Part shown: piece by piece, positions 1-7,712 of the stretch
Position numbering within the stretch: position 1 is the first letter of the stretch
How the letters are laid out: each line of letters opens with the position of its first letter
From: Desulfobacterales bacterium
GTDB taxonomy: Bacteria; Desulfobacterota; Desulfobacteria; Desulfobacterales; BuS5
Direction of reading: 5' to 3'
Assembly (NCBI GenBank): GCA_020056865.1
Contig: JAGVGX010000015.1
Span: 1 to 13,596 of the forward strand
DNA length: 13,596 bases
Position numbers and translations under genes: made by a program
Notes under the pieces: model-generated
What the model was told of the DNA's origin: nothing
Databases searched by the model: none
What the model saw: the letters and a program-made list of their open reading frames with translations, nothing else

Positions 1-1
1 A

Positions 2-502
2 CGTTGGAATCCTTATGTTGCTGGTGCGTGTAGCGGATGCGTTAGTATTTTATCGGTCTGGGTTGCCGGTAAATATTTGGGTGCCTCGACAACCTTTGCT
101 CGTTCTGCCGGCATGATAGAGAACATGTTTGCTGCTGAACATGTTTCACGGCTTGAATATTTTATCAAATATGTACCAAAAATAGATTGGCAGTGGATGT
201 TTGTGATGGGAATTTTCATTGGCGCTCTTATTTCTTCGCTCCTGTCTGCTTCATTTGAACTCAAAAGCGTACCTGATATGTGGGCTGAAAGGTTCGGCAC
301 TAATACCACAAAAAGAGCGGTTTGGGCGTTTATAGGAGGCGCTATCTCTCTTTTCGGTGCACGACTTGCCGGAGGATGTCCGAGCGGTCATGGCTTGAGC
401 GGGACACTCCAACTTTCTGTCAGTGGTTTTATTGCCCTTGTATGTTTTTTCATTGGCGGAATTGCCATGGCTAAAATCATTTATAGAGGAGAACGTTCAT
501 GA
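2..502 (+). CDS. YeeE/YedE-family sulfur-compound permease, first half (5' end outside window)
   Basis: Membrane protein of the YeeE/YedE (TsuA/PmpA-like) family, whose characterised members import thiosulfate or related sulfur species. The frame is open from the first bases of the window, and the residues before the first possible internal start (a TTG at 77) already match the family: an NPY-VAGA stretch, then a KYLGAST-FAR-AGMIE segment typical of these proteins. The gene therefore starts left of the window. Three hydrophobic stretches follow, and the second half carries a GGCPSGHGLSG segment, the conserved Cys/Gly motif thought to contact the sulfur substrate. It overlaps the next gene by four bases (ATGA), so the two are translationally coupled and probably form one permease from two half-sized subunits. 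The substrate is not shown by the sequence; thiosulfate is the best-known case, other sulfur or selenium species are possible. Confidence 0.85.
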   Translation, partial: RWNPYVAGACSGCVSILSVWVAGKYLGASTTFARSAGMIENMFAAEHVSRLEYFIKYVPKIDWQWMFVMGIFIGALISSLLSASFELKSVPDMWAERFGTNTTKRAVWAFIGGAISLFGARLAGGCPSGHGLSGTLQLSVSGFIALVCFFIGGIAMAKIIYRGERS

Positions 503-1026
503 AAATTCTTGTGCTGGGTCTCATCACAGGCATCTTATTTGGGTTTTTCCTTCAGAAAGGAGAAGTCCTCAGATATGACCGACAGCTTGGCGCCCTGCGT
601 TTAAAGGACATGACGATTATTAAATTCATGCTTACCACCGTATTGGTGGCCATGGTCGGCACTTATTTATTACATGATCTCGGGTTAATTAAACTTAGTA
701 TAAAACCCACAACACTTGGTGGCAACATTATCGGAGGCTTACTCTTTGGCCTTGGATGGGGTATTTTGGGGTATTGCCCCGGCACTTCAGCCGGTGCTCT
801 TGGAGAAGGCAGATGGGATGCCTTGTGGGGAATTGCCGGTATGCTTTTAGGCGGTGCAGTTTTCGCAGAAGCGTATCCATTCATCAAAAAAACAGTTCTT
901 CAATGGGGTACGTTCGGGAAAATTACCCTCCCGGAAATTTTTGGCATAAACCACTGGTTGATTATCATCGTCTGTATCGGTGGAGGGGTTTATCTTTTCC
1001 GTTGGTTCGAAACAAAAAAGCTATAA
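499..1026 (+). CDS. YeeE/YedE-family sulfur-compound permease, second half
   Basis: A 175-residue membrane protein, partner of the preceding gene. Membrane segments are visible near residues 1-18, 43-62, 76-97, 105-125 and 152-167. Residues 87-105 contain W-G-I-L-G-Y-C-P-G-T followed by AGALGEGRWDALWG, the conserved Cys motif (C93) and downstream signature of the YeeE/YedE C-terminal half. The ATG at 499 overlaps the stop of the upstream gene in an ATGA arrangement and has a GAGGAG ribosome-binding site eight bases before it. Single-chain members of the family carry both Cys motifs in one protein; here they sit on two coupled genes, similar to the PmpA/PmpB type. The neighbour fdhD, a sulfurtransferase for formate dehydrogenase, suggests a role in sulfur supply, but that is inference from position only. 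Confidence 0.85.
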   Translation: MKILVLGLITGILFGFFLQKGEVLRYDRQLGALRLKDMTIIKFMLTTVLVAMVGTYLLHDLGLIKLSIKPTTLGGNIIGGLLFGLGWGILGYCPGTSAGALGEGRWDALWGIAGMLLGGAVFAEAYPFIKKTVLQWGTFGKITLPEIFGINHWLIIIVCIGGGVYLFRWFETKKL

Positions 1027-1172
1027 ATAGCGAAAAAAATGTTCTTGCCAACTGGTGGCGAAAATCCGGTCATCGTGTTATGATAGAAGACATTGACGAT
1101 CTGTTGCAAAGCCAAACCGAAATTGTTGTTCTTGGCAAAGGAAAACCTGGCCTGCTAACAGGCAAGATATAA
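1027..1172 (+). pseudogene. Remnant of an Mth938-like domain protein
   Basis: In the frame ending with TAA at 1170-1172, the translation reads NVLANWWRKSGHR, then MIEDIDDLL, then TEIVVLGKGKPGLL. This is the middle of the Mth938-like (DUF498) fold, where family members typically have a WWRKEGH motif, a LEDL-like helix and a V-IGTG-GLM segment. The N-terminal strands expected before it are absent, because the permease gene ends immediately upstream in another frame. The C-terminal half is missing because of the stop right after GLLTGKI. No start with a ribosome-binding site serves it: the only ATG in frame, at 1080, lies after the WWRK motif and has no Shine-Dalgarno. I read it as a decayed gene fragment. 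A small 5-bp hairpin (GCCTG/CAGGC, 1150-1163) lies near its end. Confidence 0.6.
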
Positions 1173-1183
1173 TTAGGGAAAAT

Positions 1184-1984
1184 ATGTCAACACCCACTAT
1201 CATAAACAATGTTATATCATGGGATAAAAACTCGAAGATGGACGAAACACTTCATCTTATCTCCGAAGAGCCTTTATCCATACGCATTCAGGGAAAAGCC
1301 TATTCGGTTATTATGCGCACTCCAGGAGAAGAAATCGAACACGTGGCAGGCTTTTGTCTATCTGAAGGAATTGTTGATACAACAGACGATATAGAAACCA
1401 TTTCTTTTTGCAATGAAGAAGACACAAATGTGGTTACAGTTACGGTTAAATCATCCAGACGAAATGAGATAGCATCCATCATGGACAGGCGCGGGTTTAT
1501 CAGCCAGACCAGTTGCGGGATATGCGGCAAAGAACTGGCTGAAGATCTTTTTCAAAAAATACAGCCTGTTGTGTCTAAAACACGTATCAATAAAACAAAG
1601 GCATTAGCTTGTCTTGAAGATCTTTCAACAAAACAGCCACTTAGAAAACAAACCAAAGCATCTCATGCGGCAGCGATTTACAACGCTGATTTTGAACTTT
1701 TGTCGATTGCAGAAGACGTTGGACGTCACAATGCGCTGGATAAAGCTATTGGCAAGCTTTTTTTAAAAAACAGGCTGCCAGAAATATCTTTGCTGATTTT
1801 ATCTTCACGCATCAGTTACGAACTGGTTCAAAAAGCTGCCAGAGCGCGCATCCCTGCGATCCTATCCGTATCACGTCCTACATCGCTTGCTGTTGAACTG
1901 GCAATGAAGCTGCGGATCAGCATGGCATGTTTTGCGCCGCACGATGGGCTTTATATTTTCGACAACCAGGATCGATTCAAATAA
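1184..1984 (+). CDS. fdhD: Formate dehydrogenase accessory sulfurtransferase FdhD
   Basis: FdhD moves sulfur from a cysteine desulfurase (IscS in E. coli) to the molybdenum or tungsten bis-pterin cofactor of formate dehydrogenase, a step needed for activity; it acts in the cytoplasm. At 266 residues it has the usual length. Visible signatures are EEPLSIRIQG near 28-37, MRTPGEEIEHVAGFCLSEGI at 44-63, the catalytic loop TSCGICGK with C111 and C114 (the CxxC that carries the persulfide), EDVGRHNALDKAIG around 178, and the C-terminal SSRISYELVQKAARARIP segment. The ATG at 1184 follows an AGGGA ribosome-binding site. It is the last gene of the left plus-strand cluster and is followed at once by a terminator. 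No formate dehydrogenase gene lies in the window, so the client enzyme must be encoded elsewhere. Confidence 0.95.
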   Translation: MSTPTIINNVISWDKNSKMDETLHLISEEPLSIRIQGKAYSVIMRTPGEEIEHVAGFCLSEGIVDTTDDIETISFCNEEDTNVVTVTVKSSRRNEIASIMDRRGFISQTSCGICGKELAEDLFQKIQPVVSKTRINKTKALACLEDLSTKQPLRKQTKASHAAAIYNADFELLSIAEDVGRHNALDKAIGKLFLKNRLPEISLLILSSRISYELVQKAARARIPAILSVSRPTSLAVELAMKLRISMACFAPHDGLYIFDNQDRFK

Positions 1985-1996
1985 TCAGCCATTACT

Positions 1997-2034
1997 AAAA
2001 AAAGGGTGACCTGTTTTTCACAGCCACCCTTTTT
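1997..2034. terminator. Bidirectional intrinsic terminator between fdhD and dsrP
   Basis: An A-run joined to GGGTG pairs with CACCC joined to a T-run; an inner CTGT/ACAG pairing closes the loop, with a small internal bulge. The stem is flanked by As on the left and Ts on the right, so it can end transcription from fdhD on the plus strand and from dsrP on the minus strand. It lies between two convergent stop codons, as expected. Confidence 0.85.
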
Positions 2035-2057
2035 AAATGTTATATGTAAATTTTATG

Positions 2058-3215
2058 CTATGCGGCAACTTCCCGTTTAACTGAAATGGCAATCTTGAAC
2101 AAAAGGGTTAAAATCAACAACCCTGTTCCCCATACAGCTAAAGAAATCACAAGTTCAAGTATTGTTGGTGCATACTCGGTTATATGATGCATGGGAGATG
2201 GAACAAAACCGCCTGAAATCATTCCAAGACCCTTGTCTATCCATGTGCCGATAAAAACCAGAACGCATGCAAGCCCTAAAATAGCTTCATTTTTTCGGGT
2301 AACAGGATTCACAAGCAAAACAATCGCAACCACCATAAATACCACAGACGACCACATCCATGGCACAAGAATGCCGTGACCATGCAGCCCTGTAAAAAGA
2401 TATTTTAAATGATCCATGTGCCCGGGTATGTTGCTGTAAAACGCCACAAAAACCTCACACAGCAAGAAGAAAACATTTGCAATAAGGGCATAGGTAACAA
2501 TTTTTGCAACCGTCTGAATCGCCTCTTTGCCTGCATCAAAATCCGTTACCTTTCTGATAACAAAGCAAAGCAGAATTAAAAACGCAGGGCCTGCCGCAAA
2601 CGCCGAAGCAAGAAACCTCGGTGCCAGTATAGCGGTAAGCCAGAAGTGCCTTCCAGGCAAACCACAGTAAAGATATGCGGTTACCGTATGAATGCCGAAC
2701 GCCCAGGGAATAGAAATATAAATAAACGGTTTGACCCATTTAGGGGCCGGCATGGAATTTCTTTCAGCTTCAAGCACATTCCATCCAACAATGATATTTA
2801 AAAACAAATACCCGTTTAACACGATCATATCCCAGAAAAGAATCGATCCGGGCGTTGGATGAAGAATAACATTTAAGGCTCGGGTCGGCTGCCCCAGATC
2901 AACCATAATAAATAAAAGGCACATGCATACTGCAGCGATGGCCAGAAACTCTCCCAAAATGGTTATTTTGCCGAATGTTTTAAAATTATGGAGATAATAA
3001 GGCAACACCAGCATCACGCCTCCTGCTGCAACACCAACAAGAAAAGTAAACTGCGCGATATAAAAGCCCCATGAAACATCCCGGCTCATGCCTGTAATTC
3101 CAAGACCAAACGTAAACTGTTTGATATAGGCAAGACATCCTGCTCCCATAATAACAAGCAATACCACGATCCATGACCAGTATCTCTTGTTTCCTTTTAG
3201 CGCATTTTCAAGCAT
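2058..3215 (-). CDS. dsrP: DsrP, NrfD-family quinol-interacting membrane subunit of the DsrMKJOP complex
   Basis: DsrP is the large integral membrane subunit of the DsrMKJOP complex and is thought to exchange electrons with the menaquinone pool through the ferredoxin-like DsrO. The protein is almost wholly hydrophobic, with about ten membrane segments, and is an NrfD/PsrC type: WGFYIAQFTFLVGVAAGG near the N terminus, DLGQPTRALNVILHP after the third segment, then FGIHTVTAYLYCGLPGRHFWLTA and IGTWIDKGLGMISGGFVPSP. A GTG six bases further upstream is in frame, but the AGAGGTGAT ribosome-binding site is correctly spaced only for the ATG at 3215 and would collide with the GTG, so I chose 3215 (385 residues). 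It is the last gene of the operon and ends 24 bases before the terminator hairpin. Confidence 0.93.
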   Translation of the reverse strand: MLENALKGNKRYWSWIVVLLVIMGAGCLAYIKQFTFGLGITGMSRDVSWGFYIAQFTFLVGVAAGGVMLVLPYYLHNFKTFGKITILGEFLAIAAVCMCLLFIMVDLGQPTRALNVILHPTPGSILFWDMIVLNGYLFLNIIVGWNVLEAERNSMPAPKWVKPFIYISIPWAFGIHTVTAYLYCGLPGRHFWLTAILAPRFLASAFAAGPAFLILLCFVIRKVTDFDAGKEAIQTVAKIVTYALIANVFFLLCEVFVAFYSNIPGHMDHLKYLFTGLHGHGILVPWMWSSVVFMVVAIVLLVNPVTRKNEAILGLACVLVFIGTWIDKGLGMISGGFVPSPMHHITEYAPTILELVISLAVWGTGLLILTLLFKIAISVKREVAA

Positions 3216-3262
3216 AATCACCTCTTATGCGAATTGATATAAAAATTATAAGACCCTGTTAT

Positions 3263-4048
3263 TTATAGTATATAGAAAACAGACGGCCCTGTTCCCAAAC
3301 TCGACTTGCGTTGTATTGTAAAATTTTCATCGAGCAGCTTTCGCACATCGGAATCCGGATCATCAAGATCACCGAACACCAGCGCTCCCTTAGAAGCTTC
3401 AACACAGGCAGGCATCTTGCCGATTGCCAGTCTTTCATCACAAAAATTGCATTTTTCAACCACGCCTCTCATGCGTGTGGGATAGTTTGGATTCTGATGC
3501 TCTATGGGACGAGGATCTTTAAAATTAAAACTCCTTGATCCGTATGGACACGCTGCCATGCAGAACCTGCATCCAATACATCTGTGAAAATCCATCAGCA
3601 CGATACCGTCTTTTCTCTGAAATGTTGCTTTTGTCGGACATGCACGAACACATGGAGGATTCTGACAGTGGTTACACAACATCAAAAACGGAAGATTTTT
3701 TACCCGTTTGTTAACATACCCATGCTGCATATCTGTAAATCCATGCTGGAATTCTTCTTCCCAGATCCACTTGATTTCATGGTTTTTTTCTTTATGATGG
3801 GGTACATTGTGAATCGAATGGCAAGCTTCGATAATCGGTTCCAAATCACTTGCAGATTCAAACTTGCGAGAATCAATAACCATTCCCCATCGTTTTGCTG
3901 TCAGCACATTTTCCCCTTGCAAATACCCCGGTTTCGGTGTTGCATCGTGCTGATTAGACGCTGCAAACGCGTTAAAAGCGCTCCCTGCGCCAATGCTTAA
4001 TGCTGAAAGTCCTGCAATTTTTAAGAAGTCTCTTCTGCTGTTTTCCAT
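3263..4048 (-). CDS. dsrO: DsrO, Tat-exported iron-sulfur subunit of the DsrMKJOP complex
   Basis: Periplasmic ferredoxin-like subunit that should pass electrons between DsrP and DsrJ. The N terminus is a twin-arginine signal (SRRDFLKIAG, then a hydrophobic stretch to about residue 30). Cysteine groups: C125-C128-C133-C137, C157-C160-C163-C167, and C200-C203-C215. In the last group the fourth position reads EAS (S219), where NrfC-type ferredoxins usually have Cys. The segment after WGMVIDSRK, where relatives often carry another cysteine group, keeps only C76 in EACHSIHNVP. The C terminus ends LGTGPSVFYIL, as in other DsrO proteins. The start ATG shares one base with the dsrJ stop (TAATG), so the genes are coupled. 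Identity is secure from the signal, the cluster layout and the operon position; the number of intact clusters is uncertain. Confidence 0.93.
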   Translation of the reverse strand: MENSRRDFLKIAGLSALSIGAGSAFNAFAASNQHDATPKPGYLQGENVLTAKRWGMVIDSRKFESASDLEPIIEACHSIHNVPHHKEKNHEIKWIWEEEFQHGFTDMQHGYVNKRVKNLPFLMLCNHCQNPPCVRACPTKATFQRKDGIVLMDFHRCIGCRFCMAACPYGSRSFNFKDPRPIEHQNPNYPTRMRGVVEKCNFCDERLAIGKMPACVEASKGALVFGDLDDPDSDVRKLLDENFTIQRKSSLGTGPSVFYIL

Positions 4049-4449
4049 TACTTCTTCTCCTTCGGATCAATATGACAATCCCAACAGTAGGGGGTTACCG
4101 AAGCATAATTGTGGCATTGATCACAAAATTCTGCTTTATCAGTATGGCACCCAAGGCATGAATCTTCTCCACTGGAAAGACTCATATTATACTGATTGCC
4201 GTTGCTGCTTGCATATATTCTGTTTCCTTCGCGCACAACCGACGTCCGCCAGAAATCAAGAAGCTGCATGTGCTCGGCCTTCATATACGCCTTTGACTCC
4301 ACACACTGTTTTGCAGCTTTGGCCTTATCTGAAAGTTTGGGTTCAGGCGCTGAAGTTGCTTTCCCCATATTGTACAAAAAAGGGGATATGACAATGCATA
4401 CAAATATAACCAATCCGGTGACGATTTTTGTTTTATCATTCATCTTCAT
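4048..4449 (-). CDS. dsrJ: DsrJ, triheme cytochrome c subunit of the DsrMKJOP complex
   Basis: Small membrane-anchored periplasmic cytochrome. Residues 8-27 form a single hydrophobic helix (signal anchor). Three CxxCH haem sites follow: CLGCH at 98, CDQCH at 109 and CWDCH at 122. C49, in KQCVESKAYMKAEHMQLLDFWR-like context, is the conserved cysteine that in studied DsrJ proteins can ligate one haem in an unusual His/Cys pair. DsrJ has been proposed to take part in sulfur redox chemistry in the periplasm. The gene overlaps dsrK by 14 bases. Two in-frame ATGs exist: at 4449 and at 4443. The GGAGGG upstream lies only a few bases before the first and eight before the second, so the shorter start at 4443 is at least as likely. 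The upstream AGGAGG is 14 bases from the first ATG. Confidence 0.95.
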   Translation of the reverse strand: MKMNDKTKIVTGLVIFVCIVISPFLYNMGKATSAPEPKLSDKAKAAKQCVESKAYMKAEHMQLLDFWRTSVVREGNRIYASSNGNQYNMSLSSGEDSCLGCHTDKAEFCDQCHNYASVTPYCWDCHIDPKEKK

Positions 4450-6067
4450 CGCCCTCCATATCTCCTCCTAAAGGCTCACCCCTTAAGTCCGTCTGCCTTT
4501 CCGCTTCTCCAGGAAAAACCAATGCATTGGCCACCATCTCGTGAAGCCCTGTCACGCCAACTTCAGGAACCCAGTACGCCATTAGCGGCGGGAGCGCAGC
4601 CCTGTCAATGGCACAAATACACGCAAGCATGTTTACGCCATGCTTTTTATGAACATGGTTTACCGCAAACGCCCTGGGAAGTCCTCCAGCCATTCTCAGT
4701 TCCATATTTTCCCCTGCGTTTAAACCCGATCCGCTGCCACAACAAAACGTCTGTTCCCTGATGGTGTTTGGAGGCATTTCGTAAAAATGATTACAGACAT
4801 GATTAATAATATACCGTGGTTCTTCAAACAATCCCATCCCTCTTGAAAGATTGCACGAATCATGGAATGTAACCTTTAAATGATCGTTTCTCGCCGGATC
4901 CAGATCCAGCTTTCCGTGCCGGATAAGATCGGATGTAAACTCTGCAATATGAACCATTTTGGTTGATTTTGCGTTTTCAAATCGGGTGCCTGTTATTGGA
5001 GAAACCGGCGCTTCAAGAAAATCGGCAGGCCCGTTCATGGTATCCATATACTGGTTAATAACCCGCCACATATGCCCGCACTCACCTCCGAGAATCCATT
5101 TAACCCCCAGCCTTTTTGATTCGGCATACATTTTTGCATTCAGCCGTTTCATGGTTTCATGGGAAGTGAAAAAACCAAAGTTACCGCCTTCCGACCCGTA
5201 TGTACTCCAGGTAACATCCAAACCATATTTTTCTTTTAAATAATGAAACAGCATTAAATACCCCATACAGGTATAGGTGCCGGGATCGGCAAATACATCG
5301 CCCGACGGGGTAATAAACATAATGTCCGCACCTTTTTTGTTAATCTGGGGTTGAACATTAAGGCCTGTAATTGTCTCGATATCCTCAACAAAAAAATCGA
5401 GCATATCCTTGAATGCATGGGGCTGTATGCCAAGATGATTACCTGTTCTGTAGCAATTTGCAACCGGAGTGGCTATCCAGTCGATATTAAGACCTATCAG
5501 ATTAAACAGCTCTCTTGCCATCATGGTAATTTCAGCGGTATCAATACCATAAGGACAAAATACCGAACAGCGGCGGCATTCCGTGCACTGGAAAAAATAA
5601 TACCACCATTCTTTTAGAACATCTATGGTCAGTTTTCTTGCACCAACAAGCTTGCCGAGAATCTTCCCTGCGGTTGTAAAATCATTTCTGTATACGGATC
5701 GTAAAAGTTCTGCTCTAAGTACAGGCATGTTTTTAGGATCACCGGTTCCAATAAAAAAATGGCATTTATCTGCGCAGGCACCGCACCGGACGCATATATC
5801 CATAAACACCTTAAAGCTTCGAAATTTTTCAAGCCGATCTTTAAATCCCTCATGAAGAATCTTTTGCCAGTTTTCAGGCAGCTTCCAGTCCTCTTCAAGG
5901 GGATCCCACTTTCTTGCATTCGGCAATCCAAGATACTCAACACTTTTCGGGTTGGAAGCGTAACAATACATCCCTTTCCTTATATGAACAGGGGTGTCCA
6001 TCCACCCGGTTGAGGGGGGGTTGCGATCTATTTTCGATACCAATTCTTCAGGTTTCAGATCTGTCAT
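4436..6067 (-). CDS. dsrK: DsrK, HdrD-like catalytic iron-sulfur subunit of the DsrMKJOP complex
   Basis: DsrK is the cytoplasmic subunit, related to HdrD of heterodisulfide reductase, and is held to reduce the DsrC trisulfide or disulfide formed during sulfite reduction, using electrons from DsrM. The 543 residues show two 4Fe-4S motifs, C92-C95-C98-C102 (CVRCGACADKC) and C161-C164-C167-C171 (CTECRRCSVFC). Further on there is a CCG-type region: HDSCNLSRG with C405, FCCGSGSG with C442-C443, and LACICAID with C483 and C485, the likely site of the special catalytic cluster. GGECGHMW (C330) belongs to the first CCG half. Start ATG overlaps the dsrM stop (ATGA) and has AAGGAG seven bases before it, so DsrM and DsrK are translationally coupled, as fits a tight two-subunit module. 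Confidence 0.95.
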   Translation of the reverse strand: MTDLKPEELVSKIDRNPPSTGWMDTPVHIRKGMYCYASNPKSVEYLGLPNARKWDPLEEDWKLPENWQKILHEGFKDRLEKFRSFKVFMDICVRCGACADKCHFFIGTGDPKNMPVLRAELLRSVYRNDFTTAGKILGKLVGARKLTIDVLKEWWYYFFQCTECRRCSVFCPYGIDTAEITMMARELFNLIGLNIDWIATPVANCYRTGNHLGIQPHAFKDMLDFFVEDIETITGLNVQPQINKKGADIMFITPSGDVFADPGTYTCMGYLMLFHYLKEKYGLDVTWSTYGSEGGNFGFFTSHETMKRLNAKMYAESKRLGVKWILGGECGHMWRVINQYMDTMNGPADFLEAPVSPITGTRFENAKSTKMVHIAEFTSDLIRHGKLDLDPARNDHLKVTFHDSCNLSRGMGLFEEPRYIINHVCNHFYEMPPNTIREQTFCCGSGSGLNAGENMELRMAGGLPRAFAVNHVHKKHGVNMLACICAIDRAALPPLMAYWVPEVGVTGLHEMVANALVFPGEAERQTDLRGEPLGGDMEGDEDE

Positions 6068-7095
6068 GTCAACTCCTTTTCTACCGGGAGACCGGCTTCA
6101 ATCATTTTCTCTCTGAATTCATCCTCATACTCCTCATATGTATGGATCTTTACCGGATAATCCCACGGATTAATGTGTCGTTTTGCACGCGTGTTATTGG
6201 GCATGTTTCTTGTAGGGCTTAAAAAAACACCTGCCAGATGCATCAGTTTGCTAAACGGGAAATATGCCAGAAGCACACTGACAAGAAAAATATGAATATA
6301 AAAGGCCCCGCTTATACTTTCAGGAATCACCGGATGAAATGTTACCAGGCCAATGGCCAGCTCCTTGATCCCGACAATATCCACCTTTGCAATATACCTC
6401 ATGAAAATACCACTGCCGGCGATCCCGATAATGAGAAATAAAGGGAAAAAGTCAGATGCAAGTGAAATATATCTTACCTGCGGAATTAATATTCTTCTGA
6501 GCAAAAGGAATACTGCAGCAGCCACAAGAACCATGCCGGAAAGAAAAATCCCCGGAAGCCCTATCTGAATAAAACTGTCCACAAATTCTACCCGCATAAA
6601 TCCATCGAAAAATTCCAGCATACTCACGCATGCGGGAACCGGTTCAAGAAAAAACCTCAGATGCCGCAAAAGAATAACAAGAAAAGAATAATGAAACGCA
6701 AGGGAAAACACCCAGAGCCAGATTTCCCATGAATGGACGATTGTTTTTCCCTCACTCAGCGCATTTTTTGTATTTCTGAATAATGACCTGAAACAGAGGA
6801 CCTCTAAGGCCATCCTTACAATAACCCCCATTGAAGTGTATGGATTGTCACTCTTGTTCTGCTTTATCCATGAAAGTGATTTCTGCTGGCCGCATGTTGT
6901 GGGAATCCTGAACGGAACGGACGATCTAGCCCAGCCCATTACACGACGTACAAAAAACACAATAAAGGCAGCAATGGCCACATAAGGGATGACCACACCA
7001 AAAAGACATTGAAGGCCCATCACCGCAGCACCTACATATGATAGCAGCATGAGCAAAATAACTGCTACAAGGGGAAACATGTACTTTTGGTTCAT
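6064..7095 (-). CDS. dsrM: DsrM, NarI-like cytochrome b subunit of the DsrMKJOP complex
   Basis: Membrane cytochrome b that takes electrons from menaquinol and hands them to DsrK. It has about six hydrophobic segments: two in the first 50 residues, then around 125-147, 180-200, 213-232 and 262-284. The loop at 60-83, VPFRIPTTCGQQKSLSWIKQ, is a hallmark of DsrM. Histidines within or beside helices (H135, H145, H254, H268, H286) are candidates for haem b ligands. The C-terminal tail from about 300 is hydrophilic and probably meets DsrK in the cytoplasm. The ATG at 7095 has GAGGTGA upstream with normal spacing. A gap of 107 bases with a strong stem-loop separates it from the preceding small gene. 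Confidence 0.95.
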   Translation of the reverse strand: MNQKYMFPLVAVILLMLLSYVGAAVMGLQCLFGVVIPYVAIAAFIVFFVRRVMGWARSSVPFRIPTTCGQQKSLSWIKQNKSDNPYTSMGVIVRMALEVLCFRSLFRNTKNALSEGKTIVHSWEIWLWVFSLAFHYSFLVILLRHLRFFLEPVPACVSMLEFFDGFMRVEFVDSFIQIGLPGIFLSGMVLVAAAVFLLLRRILIPQVRYISLASDFFPLFLIIGIAGSGIFMRYIAKVDIVGIKELAIGLVTFHPVIPESISGAFYIHIFLVSVLLAYFPFSKLMHLAGVFLSPTRNMPNNTRAKRHINPWDYPVKIHTYEEYEDEFREKMIEAGLPVEKELT

Positions 7096-7167
7096 ATAAA
7101 TTCACCTCGCTCTAATATAATTTCAGGCGGCACTGTTTTTCTACCAGACTCAGTTTCTAACAGAATA

Positions 7168-7188
7168 CGGTGTGAATACGTCACACCG
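7168..7188 (-). other. Stem-loop between the RsbRD_N-like gene and dsrM
   Basis: CGGTGTGA and TCACACCG form a perfect 8-bp stem around a five-base loop. It begins 15 bases after the stop of the upstream gene and about 70 bases before the dsrM start. No T-run follows on the minus strand, so it does not look like a full terminator. It may act as an mRNA processing or stability element that sets the ratio of the first gene to dsrM-P, or as a protein-binding palindrome. Confidence 0.5.
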
Positions 7189-7202
7189 CATCACCTCTTT
7201 AT

Positions 7203-7712
7203 TCAATCTGCTTGCTTTAATAATCCGGCCCTGTCAAATGCACGAAACGTTCTGTTTTTTTCCTCATTCGCCTTTACATCGTAAATTTTTTCTCTGCACT
7301 TCATATAAATATCGAACGCAACCAAACCCAGCTGATCTACCCTTGAATCAAAGTCATACAAATCCATGTCCATCTTTTCGGTAGGGATCTGTTTCTTTAA
7401 AATACCTCTAACGATATCTTTTAAAGAAAAGATAAAGGACACCGATTGTGAAGGGGTAAAATCCTGAACAGCCCTGATTCTTAAAAGAAGGTCCAATGAA
7501 GATTCAATGGTGTCGGTTTCTCTGCGATGGACAAGCGCATCAAGAACCGAGTCCAAAACATGTGAAATCGTATCCCCAACAGGATTTGCAAAAGGATTTT
7601 TACTGGTTTTTATAAATTGCGATGCATCGGCGTGGTAGGAATTAACTAAAACATCAATCCATTTTTTAAGAATAACAGGCTTATGTTGTTCTAAAAGATC
7701 TTTCAGTACCAT
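7203..7712 (-). CDS. RsbRD_N-domain protein at the head of the dsr operon
   Basis: A 169-residue soluble, helix-rich protein. It starts LKDLLEQHKPVILKKWIDVLVNSY and continues with FANPVGDTISHVLDSVLDAL and LLLRIRAVQDFTPSQSVSFIFSLKDIVRGIL. This is the pattern of the RsbRD N-terminal domain (RsbT co-antagonist type), known from stressosome proteins, here without a STAS domain attached. The last 20 residues are charged. In sulfate reducers I recall similar small proteins in front of dsrM, so this looks like a conserved partner rather than a chance neighbour. Its biochemical role is not known to me; a sensory or assembly role for the Dsr complex is a guess. The ATG at 7712 has only a weak, distant AGGA upstream, so translation may be modest compared with dsrM. 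Confidence 0.75.
   Translation of the reverse strand: MVLKDLLEQHKPVILKKWIDVLVNSYHADASQFIKTSKNPFANPVGDTISHVLDSVLDALVHRRETDTIESSLDLLLRIRAVQDFTPSQSVSFIFSLKDIVRGILKKQIPTEKMDMDLYDFDSRVDQLGLVAFDIYMKCREKIYDVKANEEKNRTFRAFDRAGLLKQAD

Noticed and set aside
756..1026. Open frame upstream of and in phase with the Mth938-like fragment
   Set aside because: This part overlaps the second permease gene in another frame and its translation is rich in W, R and C without any domain pattern. Only the stretch after 1026 has real similarity.
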